From NCBI GenBank assembly GCA_026826555.1, contig JAKSZT010053883.1, positions 26,901,225 to 26,965,224 of the forward strand: a DNA stretch of 64,000 nucleotides. The letters are read 5' to 3'. Every line of letters begins with the position of its first letter. The first letter of the stretch is position 1. The notes under the pieces were generated by a model. The model did no database searches, was not told the origin of the DNA, and saw only the letters and a program-made list of their open reading frames with translations. The position numbers and the translations under genes are program-made. The DNA is from Tolypeutes matacus (lineage: Eukaryota > Chordata > Mammalia > Cingulata > Chlamyphoridae). Below are positions 9,331 to 18,446 of the stretch, piece by piece.

Positions 9331-9650
9331 GGGTTTAAGTAGCAGAGCCATGATTTGAACCCACTTTTATTTGACTCAGAAGTCTGTACCCTAGGGAAGC
9401 GGCTGTGGCTCAATCAGTAGGGCTCCCGTTTACCATATGGGAGGCCCCGGGTTCGGTTCCCGGGGCCTCCTGGTGAAGGCAAGCCCGCCAGCACGGCGTG
9501 GTTAGCTGACCCAGAGAGCACAAGCAGCAAGGGGGGGATAAATGAATAAATAAATAAGGTCTTAAAAAAAAAAAAAAGAAAATGAAATTAAAAAATAAAA
9601 TAAAATAAGAAGTCTGTACCCTTAGCCACTAAACCACACTCCAGACTCTG
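9331..9650 (-). repeat. MIR, right half (carries a SINE at 9395-9607)
   Basis: TTTAAGTAGCAGAGCCATG, GATTTGAACCCAC and TTAGCCACTAAACCAC continue, in the same orientation, the MIR that stops at 6354. The SINE at 9395-9607 splits it again. Confidence 0.7.
9395..9607 (+). mobile_element. Xenarthran tRNA-derived SINE, long type
   Basis: Starts GGAAGCGGCTGTGGCTCAAT, with box B GGTTCGGTTCCC, a GACCCAGAGAGCACAAGCAG body, a (AAATGAAT)-like run and A-rich tail. Flanked by AGAAGTCTGTACCCTAG (9378-9394) and AGAAGTCTGTACCCTTAG (9608-9625). The long, nearly perfect duplication points to a fairly recent insertion. The same subfamily occurs at 28.2 and 45.7 kb in reverse. Confidence 0.93.
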
Positions 9651-9769
9651 AGTAACAGGTTTGTGGCTGGCATCAATATTCACCTAAGGGTGAAGCTGGC
9701 ATTTTAAAAAACAAACAAACAGTAGAAAAGCTTTAGGGTCTCACTGAAAGCAACCATGAATAATGTAAG

Positions 9770-9990
9770 GTTGTCTTAACGCTGGTCCCAGCCTGCTTTT
9801 CTAGAAGCCCTCAAAAGCACCTGCACTCCACCAAATAGGTTCCCAGCTCTAACATGCATTTTCATGTCTTCATGCCTCTGCTCAAGGTGCTCCCTTATGC
9901 AGACTTTCCATATGGCAAAGGTCTACTTGCCCACTGTTATTTGGTTTAAATTTTCTTACTTTTTGACCGACTTTGCACACTCTCACCTGA
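9770..9990 (+). repeat. L2-like fragment
   Basis: Resembles the L2 3' region (CTCTAACATGCATTTTCATG, CATGCCTCTGCTCAAGGTG). Sequence on to 10080 is unassigned. Confidence 0.45.
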
Positions 9991-10081
9991 CTCCCCTTCC
10001 AACCTGCCCCAGGAGATAGGCAGGGTTAATGATATCATCATCTCTACATTTCACACAGACCACTGACTATGCCCATAAATA

Positions 10082-12246
10082 CAGGCACACTTCACTTTAT
10101 TGTGTTTCTCAGATATACATACTGCGCTTTTAACAAGTTGAGGTTTGTGGCAACCATGAGTCAAGCAAGTCTATCGGCACCATTTTTCCAACAGCACATG
10201 CTCATTCTGTGTCTCTGTGTCACATTTTGGTAATTCTCACAATATTTCAAACTTTTTCATTATTATTATTATATCTGTTATGGTGATCTGTGATCAGCGA
10301 TCTTTGACGTTACTACTGTAGCTGTTTTGGGGTGCCACAAACTGCACCCATATAAGACGGTGAACTTAATCGATACATGTTGTATGGGTTCTGAATGCTC
10401 CACCACCAGGCCATTCCCCATCTCTCCCTCTCCTTGGGCCTCCCTATTCCTAGAGATGCAACAATATTGAAATGAGGCAAATTAATAACTTTACAATGTT
10501 CAAGTGAAAGGAAGAGAAGAACATCTCTCACTTTAAGTCAAAAGCTAGAAATGATTAAGCTGCGTGAAGAAGGCATTTCGAAAGCAGACAGACCAAAAGC
10601 TAGGCCTCACTTTCATAGCTAGAGAGAACTCAATGCCTGGCTTCAAAGGACAGTTTGATTCTCTTATTAGGGGCTAATGCAGCCAGTGACTTTAAGTTGA
10701 AATCAGTGCTCATTTACCATTCTGAAGATCCTAGGGCCCTTAAGAATTATGCTAAATCTACTCTGCTTGTGCTCTATAAATGGAACAACAAAGCCTGGAT
10801 GATAGCACATCGTTTACAACATGGTTTTCTGAATATTTTAAGCCCACTGTTGAGACCTACTGCTTAGCAAAAAAGATTCCTTTCAAAATATTACAGCTCA
10901 ATGACAATGCACCTAGACACCCAAGAGCTCTGATGGAGATGTACAATGAGATTAATGTTGTTTTTGTACTTGCTAAGACAACATCCATTCTGTAGCCCAA
11001 GGACCAAGGAGTCATTTCGACTTTCAAGTCTTATTATTTAAGGACTACATTTCCTAAGGCTATAGCTGCCATAGATAATGATTCCTCTGAGGGATATGGG
11101 CAAAAGTAAATTGAAAACTTCCTGGGAAGGATTCACCATTCTAGATGCCATTAAGAACACCTGTGATTCATGGGAACAGGTCAAAATATCAACATTAACA
11201 GGAGTTTGGAAGAAGTTGATTCCAACCATCAGGGATGACTTTGAGGGGTTCAAGACTTCAATGGAGGAAATAACTGCAAATGTGGTGGAAACAGCGAAAG
11301 AACTAGAATTACAAGTGGAGCCCGAAGATGTGACTGCATTGCTGCACTCTCATGATAAAATTTGAATGGATGAGGAGTTGCTTCTTATGGATGAGCAAAG
11401 AAAGTGGTTTCTTGAGATGGAATCTATTCCCAGTGGAGATGTCTATGAACATTGTTGAAATGACAACAAAAGGTTTAGAATATTACAGAAACTTAGTTGA
11501 TAAAGCAGGGGCAGGGTTTGAGAGGACTGACTCCAACTTTGAAACAAGTTCTACGGTGGGTAAAAAGGCTATCAAACAGCATCGTGTGCTACAGAGAAAT
11601 CTTACGTGAAAGGAAGAGTCAATCGATGCAACAAACTTCATTGTTGTCTTATTTTAAGAAATTTTAAGAATTGCCATGCCAACCTTCAGCAACCACTACC
11701 CTAATCAGTCAGCAGCCATGAACATCAAGAAAAGATCCCCCACCAACAAAAAAGATTACGACTTGCTGAAGGCTTAGACTATGGTTAGCATTTTTTAGCA
11801 ATAGTTTTAAAACTAAGGTATGTACATTGCCTTTTTTTTTTTTTTAAAGGTACTGGGGCCAGGGATTGAACCCAGGATCTCATATGTGGGAAGATGGCAC
11901 TCAACCACTGAGACACATCAGCAACCCTGAGTTGGTTTTTCTATTTGTCTGCCTGTTTTTTTTTTTTTTTTTTTCTTTTTTTTGCTTTTTAGGAGGCACC
12001 AGGAACCGAACCCGGGACCTCCCATGTGGGAAGCAGGAGCTCAATGGCTTGAGCCCTATCTGCTCCCCTCGTACATTGCTTTTATAGACATAATGCTATT
12101 ACACACTTTACAGATTACAGTATAGTGTAAACATAACTTTTATATGCACTGGGAAACCAAAAAATTCATGTGACTAGCTTTACCGTGATATTTGCTTTAT
12201 TGTGGTGGTCTGAACATGCTCTGGCAAGATCTCTGAGCTATGCTAT
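10082..12246 (+). mobile_element. Tigger1 DNA transposon, internally deleted
   Basis: Opens CAGGCACACTTCACTTTATT, preceded by TA, and matches Tigger1 through the 5' UTR (AAGTCTATCGGCACCATTTT). Near 10607 it jumps from the N-terminal transposase region straight to ACTTTCATAGCTAGAGAGA, removing roughly 450-500 bp with the helix-turn-helix part. The remaining pogo-like DDE transposase is broken by frameshifts and stops: fragments at 10655-10867, 10780-10995 ([20 protein letters not shown]), 11078-11365 and 11352-11609. The right end is worn. A dimeric SINE sits in the 3' part at 11831-12070. Non-functional fossil of an ancient mammalian family. Confidence 0.92.
11831..12070 (-). mobile_element. 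Dimeric tRNA-derived SINE inside Tigger1
   Basis: Two SINE heads in tandem on the minus strand, each preceded on the plus strand by a poly(T): GGGATTGAACCCAGGATC at about 11870 and GAACCGAACCCGGGACCTCC at about 12003. The pair is flanked once by GTACATTGC (11822-11830 and 12071-12079), so it inserted as one unit. Confidence 0.85.
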
Positions 12247-12259
12247 ATACTAAATTACA

Positions 12260-12395
12260 GCTACAGGACATTATTCACAGTTTGTATTCTGTGCTAGAAT
12301 GTAAACACTTGCAGGCAGGAACCTTATCTCATTCATCTCTGCATGCCAGTTTCTGACCCGAGTATGTGTCATTAACTAAATTACTTAATTCTTCC
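12260..12395 (+). repeat. L2-like 3' end
   Basis: GTGCTAGAATGTAAACACTTG, GCAGGAACCTTATCTCATTC and a terminal GTGTCATTAACTAAATTAC resemble the L2 3' end. Confidence 0.5.
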
Positions 12396-12457
12396 TGGTG
12401 GTGGGAGGTGACATCTCTCATTCCTTGCTATTCCAGGCAGGTATGGAACTTCCTTAC

Positions 12458-12734
12458 CTGGCAGAGAGCGGATGAATTCATAGACATCTTCTACGTTCCA
12501 TTTGGTGGGCTCACTTGGCAGGAAGTGGTGTCCCATGCCCACCAGGTCCCGCATGTGCATGTCAGGGAGCTCAAGGTCCCGCTGGCCTTGTCGCCGGCGG
12601 GAGGTAGATGAGCTGGCTGAGATGGGTGACAAGGGTTCCTCATAGCTTGAGTTATCTGAGCAACGGCTGGAGTCTTCCTGGCTGTGTGTTAGCTGCAATG
12701 CAGCAGTAACTGAAAGGGGTACAGTGCCTGTTGA
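12458..12734 (-). CDS. PHC2: PHC2 coding exon 13: basic linker and SAM start
   Basis: Acceptor CCCAG|TCA (AG at 12736-12735), donor GTAAGG from 12457. Encodes residues 718-809 and the first base of Gly810. The Ser-rich and basic stretch (SPISASSSTSRRRQGQRDLE) leads to MHMRDLVGMGHHFLP and the first SAM helix (WNVEDVYEFIRSLP, Trp796). The SAM domain is thus split by intron 13 at Gly810, as in the other Polyhomeotic genes. The exon starts with Ser where human has Pro, as I remember it. Confidence 0.98.
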
Positions 12735-13810
12735 CTGGGAGCAGAAAAGAAAGTATTCTTCAGGATGTGGGAAATAAGCCATCTCTAACAGAAGTGCTGG
12801 GCAGTTGGGGCAAAGGAGGTTTTTACTCTGTTTTCTACTTGGTCTACTCCTACATATCCTTGAGTTCTGCCCCTGCCCCCACTCTAAGCAGGGTTCACCG
12901 CTCCCAGTATTGTAGAATGTACCACATTGTACTGCAATGATCTGATTATATATGTCTATCTTTTCTTCTAGACATGGGTTTTAAACCTGGGCTCTCTGAG
13001 TTTAAGGGGGGAGGGTATGAACCACCTGAAATAGCATGTAAAATTCCACATGTATGTACCTTTTAGTCTACAGATTTCCTCAGATTCTTTTTTTTTTTTT
13101 TTTTTTTCGGGAGGTCCCGGGGATCTAACCCAGGTCCCTCCATATGGGAGACGGACACCCAACCAGTTGAGCCACATTCGCCCCCCTCCTCAGATTCTTA
13201 AAGAGATTTTAGACCAAACACAACAGCAACAACAACAATAAGCAAAAACAAACCAAAACACTAAAAGGTTATGAAGCATCACGCTAATCTGTGAGTTCCT
13301 TTAAGGCAAGACCATGTCCTAAGAGCCTTAGGGTCCTGGCATATAGATGGTGCTAAAATATATTTAATGAGTGAATACCCATGTCTCTGGCTGAGACCTT
13401 CAAGAACTCAATGCTCCAACATTCTAGGAGGAAAAAAGGTGGGAAGGTAAAGGGTGTAGAGGTTGCCTTCTCACATAGCCCTTCATGGTAAGACATGAAT
13501 CTTCACAGGGCCAGTCAGGGGTAACCCCATTTCCATGGCCCAGAAGTCAAGGATGGAGGCAGACTGAGAGGTGAAGGGTGGTGCCAGGGCAAGGCCACTG
13601 AAAAGGACAAGTTACCTTATAAGCACCCATGGGTCTAAGTGGAGCAGAACTAATAAGGGACATAGGGAAGACTTGATCTCAGAGATCTGTGAGAAGTGAG
13701 AATGCGATAGAATGTTCTGAAGTCAGCAGCTGAAAAGGAATGTGGTGTCCAGGGTTGTGTGAAGAAGGAATTTGTGAGAATGGAGCTTCAGGCTCTGCCC
13801 ACCCTCTCAC
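12735..13810 (-). other. PHC2: PHC2 intron 12
   Basis: Holds one SINE (13090-13186), a short (CAACAA)n-rich stretch right of it (about 13218-13260) and an L2-like 3' end at about 13290-13380 (GTTCCTTTAAGGCAAGACC). Nothing else is recognised. Confidence 0.8.
13090..13186 (-). mobile_element. Simple tRNA-derived SINE
   Basis: On the minus strand, a single tRNA-like unit (TGGCTCAACTGGTTGGGTG, box B near GGTTAGATCCCC) followed directly by poly(A). Flanked by perfect 13-bp copies of TCCTCAGATTCTT (13077-13089 and 13187-13199). Confidence 0.93.
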
Positions 13811-13952
13811 CTGCTTCTTGGTATCCTTGGTAAGTGTTGGCAGACTGGCTTTGCTGGCCCGACGACGGTTGTGTGTTGCGGCTCCTGTCTTCTGCAGCTT
13901 GCTCCGGTCTGAGTGGAAAAGTCCCACTCGTTTGGTGCATCCGACATTGTAC
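13811..13952 (-). CDS. PHC2: PHC2 coding exon 12: post-FCS basic region
   Basis: Acceptor AG at 13954-13953, donor GTGAGA from 13810. Completes Arg670 and encodes 671-717: YNVGCTKRVG, then a Lys/Arg-rich stretch (HNRRRASKASLP, TKDTKKQ). The basic segment next to the FCS finger contributes to nucleic-acid binding in Polyhomeotic proteins. Compared with human from memory, Thr replaces Ala after LQK and one Pro is Thr. Confidence 0.98.
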
Positions 13953-14029
13953 CTGTCAAAGACAGGGGAATGAGGAAAGTCAGGCAGACAGTAGGGCTTC
14001 TAAGCTCTAGGCAGAGTAAGAGCAGCCAA

Positions 14030-14250
14030 GCTATTCAAGAAAATCTGAATCCGTCTACTTGGTTCAAATCCAAACTCCATCACTTACTACCAGCTGTTTG
14101 ATTTTGGTCAAGTCACTTCACCTCTGAGCCTCAGTTTCCTTAGCTGGAGTTGGGGAGAATACCACTCATTTTCTGAAACTGGCCGACAACTCAGTGAGAT
14201 AATGTGTGTAAAGTGCTTGTCACAACAACCTGAATCTCTGTAAAAACTCA
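14030..14250 (+). repeat. MIR SINE
   Basis: Sense-oriented: CAAATCCAAACTCCATCACT, GTCAAGTCACTTCACCTCTG, AGCCTCAGTTTCCTTAGCTG and GTGTGTAAAGTGCTTG. Confidence 0.85.
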
Positions 14251-14534
14251 TGACTGGTATATTCTACTATAAAAATTACCTCTGCCAGTGAAATACTGCC
14301 CATGGTCTTGCTGGAGAGTAGCCTGGGGTTGCTAAGGTGCCAGTAGAGGTTGAGGGAAATGAGGGCTGAGGACAACTCGGTTCTAGTTTGGCATGCACAG
14401 CATCTCTACAGTCAGCAACTAATGATGTAGAAAAGTTCAGAGCACAGAGCACCTCTGCCTTGGGGCCCAGAGATTTCTTCTCTTTTGGGGGCCCAGGACT
14501 TCAAGGTCAGTTGTCTCTTCCATCTTAGTACAAA

Positions 14535-14785
14535 GATCACATAGAACTTAAGAGTCAGATGAGTCTAAATCCCCAGCTCCATGACTTATTAGCTATGCAG
14601 ACTTAGGCACAATTACTTATCCTTTGTGCCTCAGTTTTCTAACCTGTATAAAGGGGACAATAATAATACCTGCCTTATCAGGTTATTGTGAATATTAGAT
14701 GAGATTAGGCATAACAAATAACTAGCATAGTGCCTAGCACACAAAAGGCTCCCAATAAATGACAGTGGTTTTTATTATCATTAGT
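14535..14785 (+). repeat. MIR SINE
   Basis: Sense-oriented, nearly full length: GACTTATTAGCTATGCAGAC, TGCCTCAGTTTTCTAACC, AGTGCCTAGCACAC and CCCAATAAATGACAG. Confidence 0.88.
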
Positions 14786-15179
14786 CTTCTAAGCTGAGAT
14801 GAAAGCTCACCAAGGTAACATCTGTGATTAGCGCAGTGATTCTGGGCAGTGTCCAGCGGAGGGCTTACCGTAAGTAGCTAGCACATGCCAAGGGTAGGAA
14901 AAAAGAATGGGTGCCAGAACCAGGAGGACCCTTTCCTTAGCTTCTGTGCTGCTCTCCTGGATCTGGCTCCTAGGGGTTCTGACTTCTAGTGTTTGGTGAA
15001 GTACCGACATGATGCTGCTTCCAGGCAGGTCAAGGAAGCAGAAAGCTGGATAAGCCATACATGTGGCCTCTTGGGGTAGATGATTACTGGAGGGTGATGG
15101 GACACAAACAGAATACAAACGTGCAGTCATGTGAGGGAAGGGAAGGGGCAGGCACAGCAGTGGGGCCGAGGCTACTCAC

Positions 15180-15294
15180 CTCTTTGCACAAGCCATGGAA
15201 CAGAAGCGCTTGGAACGTTTGAACTTGTAGGCAAAGTCCACCCGGCCACAGAGCTCACACTTGAGCTTGAGGGGGGTCCCCTCCTCTTTGGATT
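15180..15294 (-). CDS. PHC2: PHC2 coding exon 11: FCS zinc finger
   Basis: Acceptor AG at 15296-15295, donor GTGAGT from 15179. It completes Glu632, encodes 633-669, and ends with two bases of Arg670. The FCS-type zinc finger is intact: Cys644 and Cys647 in KCELCGRVDF, then Phe662-Cys663-Ser664 and Cys667 in RFCSMACAKR. The motif binds RNA/DNA without sequence preference and is shared with Sfmbt and L3MBTL proteins. Both phases are incomplete (2 and 2), so skipping this 115-bp exon would shift the frame. Confidence 0.98.
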
Positions 15295-16409
15295 CTGAAA
15301 GATACAGAAGTGGCTAAGTGTGGAGAATGAGAAACTCCCATCAGCATGGTCCAGAGGAGGTGCCTCCCTACTCTGCTTTGCGTCTTCCTCCTGCTGCCGT
15401 AGCTGTGACAGGCAAGAGCAATCTAGCTTGGAGAATGCCAAATAGCTTTTGTTACTATCTTTGGAAGGGCTATGTTTTTTCTCTTCAGAAAGTACCCTAG
15501 GGCAGGGATTCTTAACCTTTTTTGTTCCACGGACCCCTCTGCCAGTCAGGTGAAATGAATACTACTGTAACTTATTTATTGCATACATTCATAAGTGAAG
15601 GAAATGCTAGATTTCAGTTAGAGGTTAGAGAAAATAAAGGTAATAAATTGATTATTTTCAATTCAAGCTCAGGGACTTCCTGAAATCTTTCCACAGATTG
15701 CTTGGGGTGTCCGTGGACCCCTGGTTAAGAACCCCTGCCCTAGGGTGCCTGTGCCCTTGGGTATTTGACAGTTTCCTTTCTAAGTGCTATGGATCTGAGG
15801 CAAAACAGGTGGTGAAGAACGAGTCTCTCTTTATGACCACAGAAGGAAGCAGGAAGCTCACAGGATATACCCCAGATACTCTCCCAACCCACCCTATCTT
15901 GCTTCGTCTAGTTGGCTAATGTCCAGGATAACAGAACCCAAGAATTTTGTTGCCTACACAGGCCCCATTTAGGCAGTGGTTTATGTGGAACGAGTGTTCC
16001 CTTGCCTGGCTACTGCTGTGCCTCACAGCTGGTCCCCAGTCCTGAGAGCAGACTCCTGAGGCAGTTGGAGAAGGGCACAGCATGCCTGGTGATGCCCCTA
16101 CACTCACTCTCATAACTTGTCAATGATTCACGTAGGAAAAGCAGCTCTTAGAATCCTGTGGTTGACTGGGGTGGGGTACTGAGGGAGAGTTGGGTGACAG
16201 GTGACTCTCCTAATTCTCCTGTCCCTGTTTTCTAGGGATAGAGGCTGAAAAGGGACAGGTGGGGAATATTCAGTAGACTGACAAGTTTACAAACTCCCTG
16301 GCTCAGAGTTCGGCCATGGATACCAAGAAAGGAAGTGCCTACTTCCTGTTTCAGTGTTGTGATGTCCACCAAATCAGAATGCCTAGCATTAAGGGTCCAA
16401 GGTGCCTAC
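15295..16409 (-). other. PHC2: PHC2 intron 10
   Basis: Carries the hAT element at 15503-15737. The rest (15750-16400) shows no repeat or gene I recognise. Confidence 0.8.
15503..15737 (+). mobile_element. Non-autonomous hAT (MER1/Charlie-type) element
   Basis: A 235-bp MITE with inverted ends CAGGGATTCTTAACC (15503-15517) and GGTTAAGAACCCCTG (15723-15737), flanked by perfect 8-bp duplications CCCTAGGG (15495-15502 and 15738-15745). Eight-base duplications are the hAT signature. The inner text (TTGTTCCACGGACCCCTC and GTCCGTGGACCCC) is mutually complementary near the ends. Confidence 0.93.
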
Positions 16410-16539
16410 CTTGCAGATAGGGCTCTTCCATCTCAGAGTCAGTGGTGGTGGTATGATCCTGCTGTGGAAGTTTCTCAGGCAAGAACCCCTGTGCATACTT
16501 CTTCTTGAGATTCCCCACCAGCAGGGACGAGCGTCCCAC
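16410..16539 (-). CDS. PHC2: PHC2 coding exon 10
   Basis: Acceptor CCTCTAG|GTG (AG at 16541-16540), donor GTAGGC from 16409. Encodes residues 589-631 plus one base of Glu632: VGRSSLLVGNLKKKYAQGF, then PEKLPQQDHTTTTDSEMEEP. It links HD1 to the FCS finger. It appears identical to human PHC2 as I remember it. Its acceptor overlaps the 3p arm of the mir-3605-like hairpin. Confidence 0.98.
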
Positions 16540-16540
16540 C

Positions 16541-16612
16541 TAGAGGACAGGGTGACATGAAAGCCATGAGTTAGGTGGGAGATGCTCCTTGCTATCCAGA
16601 CTCATCAAAATA
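16541..16612 (-). ncRNA. MIR3605: mir-3605-like hairpin ending at a splice acceptor
   Basis: On the minus strand, TGAGTCTGGATAGCAAGGAG (16604-16585) resembles the human miR-3605-5p arm as I remember it, and CATGTCACCCTGTCCTCTAG (16560-16541 with the final G at 16540) resembles the 3p arm, ending at the acceptor AG. Human mir-3605 lies in PHC2, so position supports the call. It is a 3'-splice-site-defined (tailed mirtron) arrangement. The 5p seed region differs (GAGTCTG here against GAGGATG remembered) and pairing opposite it is interrupted, so a functional hairpin in this species is doubtful. Confidence 0.6.
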
Positions 16613-18186
16613 ACATGTAGAAAGAATCCAGGTGCACAGATCTAGCCCTCCTCAAACCTACCCCCACACCACCATCCAAGCAGGCCTGCCCTGCTCAGGG
16701 GCCTATTTTGCTGTTTAGCTCAGGAGGCAAGAAGCCAGTGGGCACCAAAGGACAGAGGTGGCTTTAGTCCAGGACCAATGGATGGCTCAGGAGGTTAGGA
16801 AAATTCCTACTCTTCCAAGTATCTCAGGGGCAGACATGAAGGCAGAGATCAGGTTTCCCACAACCTCAGATCAAGTGCCAGGATCCAGTGCTCATGAGTC
16901 ACCAGAGCTGGACATAGCTGAGTCTATGTGTGTGTGAACAGGCTATGTATGAGAGAGAGACAGAGGCTCAGCACCCACTTTTTGATTTCTTGCTGCTTTC
17001 CACCTTTCCATTGCCCCACCCAAGCCAGAGGTACAGGCACTCTGAGGAGAGCAGGAAGAACTGATTCTGGGCCGCAGAGAAAATGGCCTCTGTGGTTGCC
17101 AGGATCTGAGAGCGCCCTATTCACTGCTGTGTTCCACCCTCTGTTCAGGCAGATCACGTGGTGTCCGGCTCTAGTGAGATAAGCTGGGGGTGCTATTCAA
17201 TCTGCATTCCACCCTGTGAAATCGGCTGGTTTCTGATGTCACTCCAGGAGGCCAAGGGGAGGATCTAGTCTATTGAGGGTGTGTGTGTGACAGGGCTAGA
17301 GCTACTTATAGCCAGGCTGCTCCAGGTGGATTTCTTTGCCTCTGGCCTTAAATGACTTCCAGAGGGAAAGAAGACAAGAACCTACACATCTTGTGGCATT
17401 TTAAGGTAGTTCACCCAACTCTGTCAATCAAGCTCAGAGTTTTCTGCTGACTATTCAAAACTCTCATGGATCCAAAGAATAAGCAAAAGGCAGATGGCAT
17501 CCCATGAAAATGGTATGTCTCTCAAAGCCAAAAAATTTTCATCCGAAGAGAGGCTAGTGTGCACTTGGCTCTGGGTTCCTGCCCACCTATGGGCAGCACC
17601 ACCTGTCCTGGCTAATTCACACTGCAGTCAGCTCTGGGTGTTTTTTTCCTAATAAACATGTTCTTCATTCTTTTATATTTTCCTTTGGTCTTATGCTTTA
17701 ACTGGTAACATTTGATCGTGCCTCCCCTTTCAAGGCCCTCCCCTAGAGAAGAAGAAGCCTCAGGCTGTCACCCTGTTCCCCATATTCATTTTGGATATAT
17801 TTTGAGAATTCAGTTCTACACGCATTCCTTCTGCTCTCTAACTGGCCAACAGTTTGCCTCTCAGAGGTTGTGGCATACATGGAGATAGTAAGACCATCAA
17901 GTCCCAGCTCAAGAATTGTTTCAAAACTGAATGAGGTCTCATTTCCCAAAGGCCATCATCTTTCACTAAACACTCCAATGTGAACTCCCTAAGAAACTGT
18001 TAACCAAGCAGTCCTGCCACTTATTTCTGATCACTGACCCCTTCTGTACCCCAGCAAAATACCCAATCCTAGAAAGAAAATGGCTCTGACATTCTTTTGG
18101 GGGAAAATTAGCAGGGAAAGAGCAAACTGTTTACATTTTCAGAAATTTTACATGGAAGTGTAAAAATATTCTCACAAACATCCAAA

Positions 18187-18193
<7 letters not shown>

Positions 18194-18219
<26 letters not shown>
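18194..18219 (+). repeat. Poly(A) tract next to exon 9 donor
   Basis: About 26 A on the plus strand, so oligo-U in the PHC2 pre-mRNA at about +25 to +50 of intron 9. There is no retroposon body beside it. Confidence 0.85.
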
Positions 18220-18222
<3 letters not shown>

Positions 18223-18243
18223 GGGAAAAGAAGTAGTCCGTAC

Positions 18244-18446
18244 CGGGAAAGGCTCCGCCCCCTCCTGGATCACAAACCCTTCGATAACATGCGTCAGGAT
18301 TTGGGGTTTCACAATGGCCTGTGGTGGTTTATTCTCACCATTCTGGGGGGCAGTGCCGGTGATGCTGGAGGCAGAGTTTCCGTTCCCTGAGGTCATGCCG
18401 GGGCTGCTGAGGTCGGTCAGTGCATGAACAATGCCCTGCCCTGCCT
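18244..18446 (-). CDS. PHC2: PHC2 coding exon 9: HD1 and short-isoform start
   Basis: Acceptor ACAG|AGG (AG at 18448-18447), donor GTACGG from 18243, a weak site. It completes Glu521 and encodes 522-588. Met538 (ATG at 18396, with G at -3) is the start of the short isoform: from here to the stop is exactly 323 residues, the length of human PHC2 isoform b. HD1 follows (about 562-590: AIVKPQILTHVIEGFVIQ), a segment conserved in all Polyhomeotic proteins. The upstream 18-kb intron holds the CpG island from which the short transcript probably starts. Confidence 0.98.

Larger units (their letters stand above)
13953..15179 (-). other. PHC2: PHC2 intron 11
   Basis: Contains two long MIR copies (14030-14250 and 14535-14785). 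The stretches 14260-14530 and 14790-15170 hold nothing I recognise. Confidence 0.8.
16540..18243 (-). other. PHC2: PHC2 intron 9
   Basis: Contains the mir-3605-like locus at its 3' end and, on the transcribed strand, a run of about 26 U close to its 5' splice site. The middle (16620-18190) holds no repeat I can name apart from short (TG)n at about 17279-17290. Confidence 0.75.

Noticed and set aside
10655..11609. A host gene made from pogo-like transposase
   Set aside because: The fragments lie in different frames with stops between them, the N-terminal domain is deleted and a SINE interrupts the tail, so it is a Tigger1 fossil.
12366..12611. Plus-strand ORF across exon 13
   Set aside because: It is the antisense shadow of the SAM-start exon.
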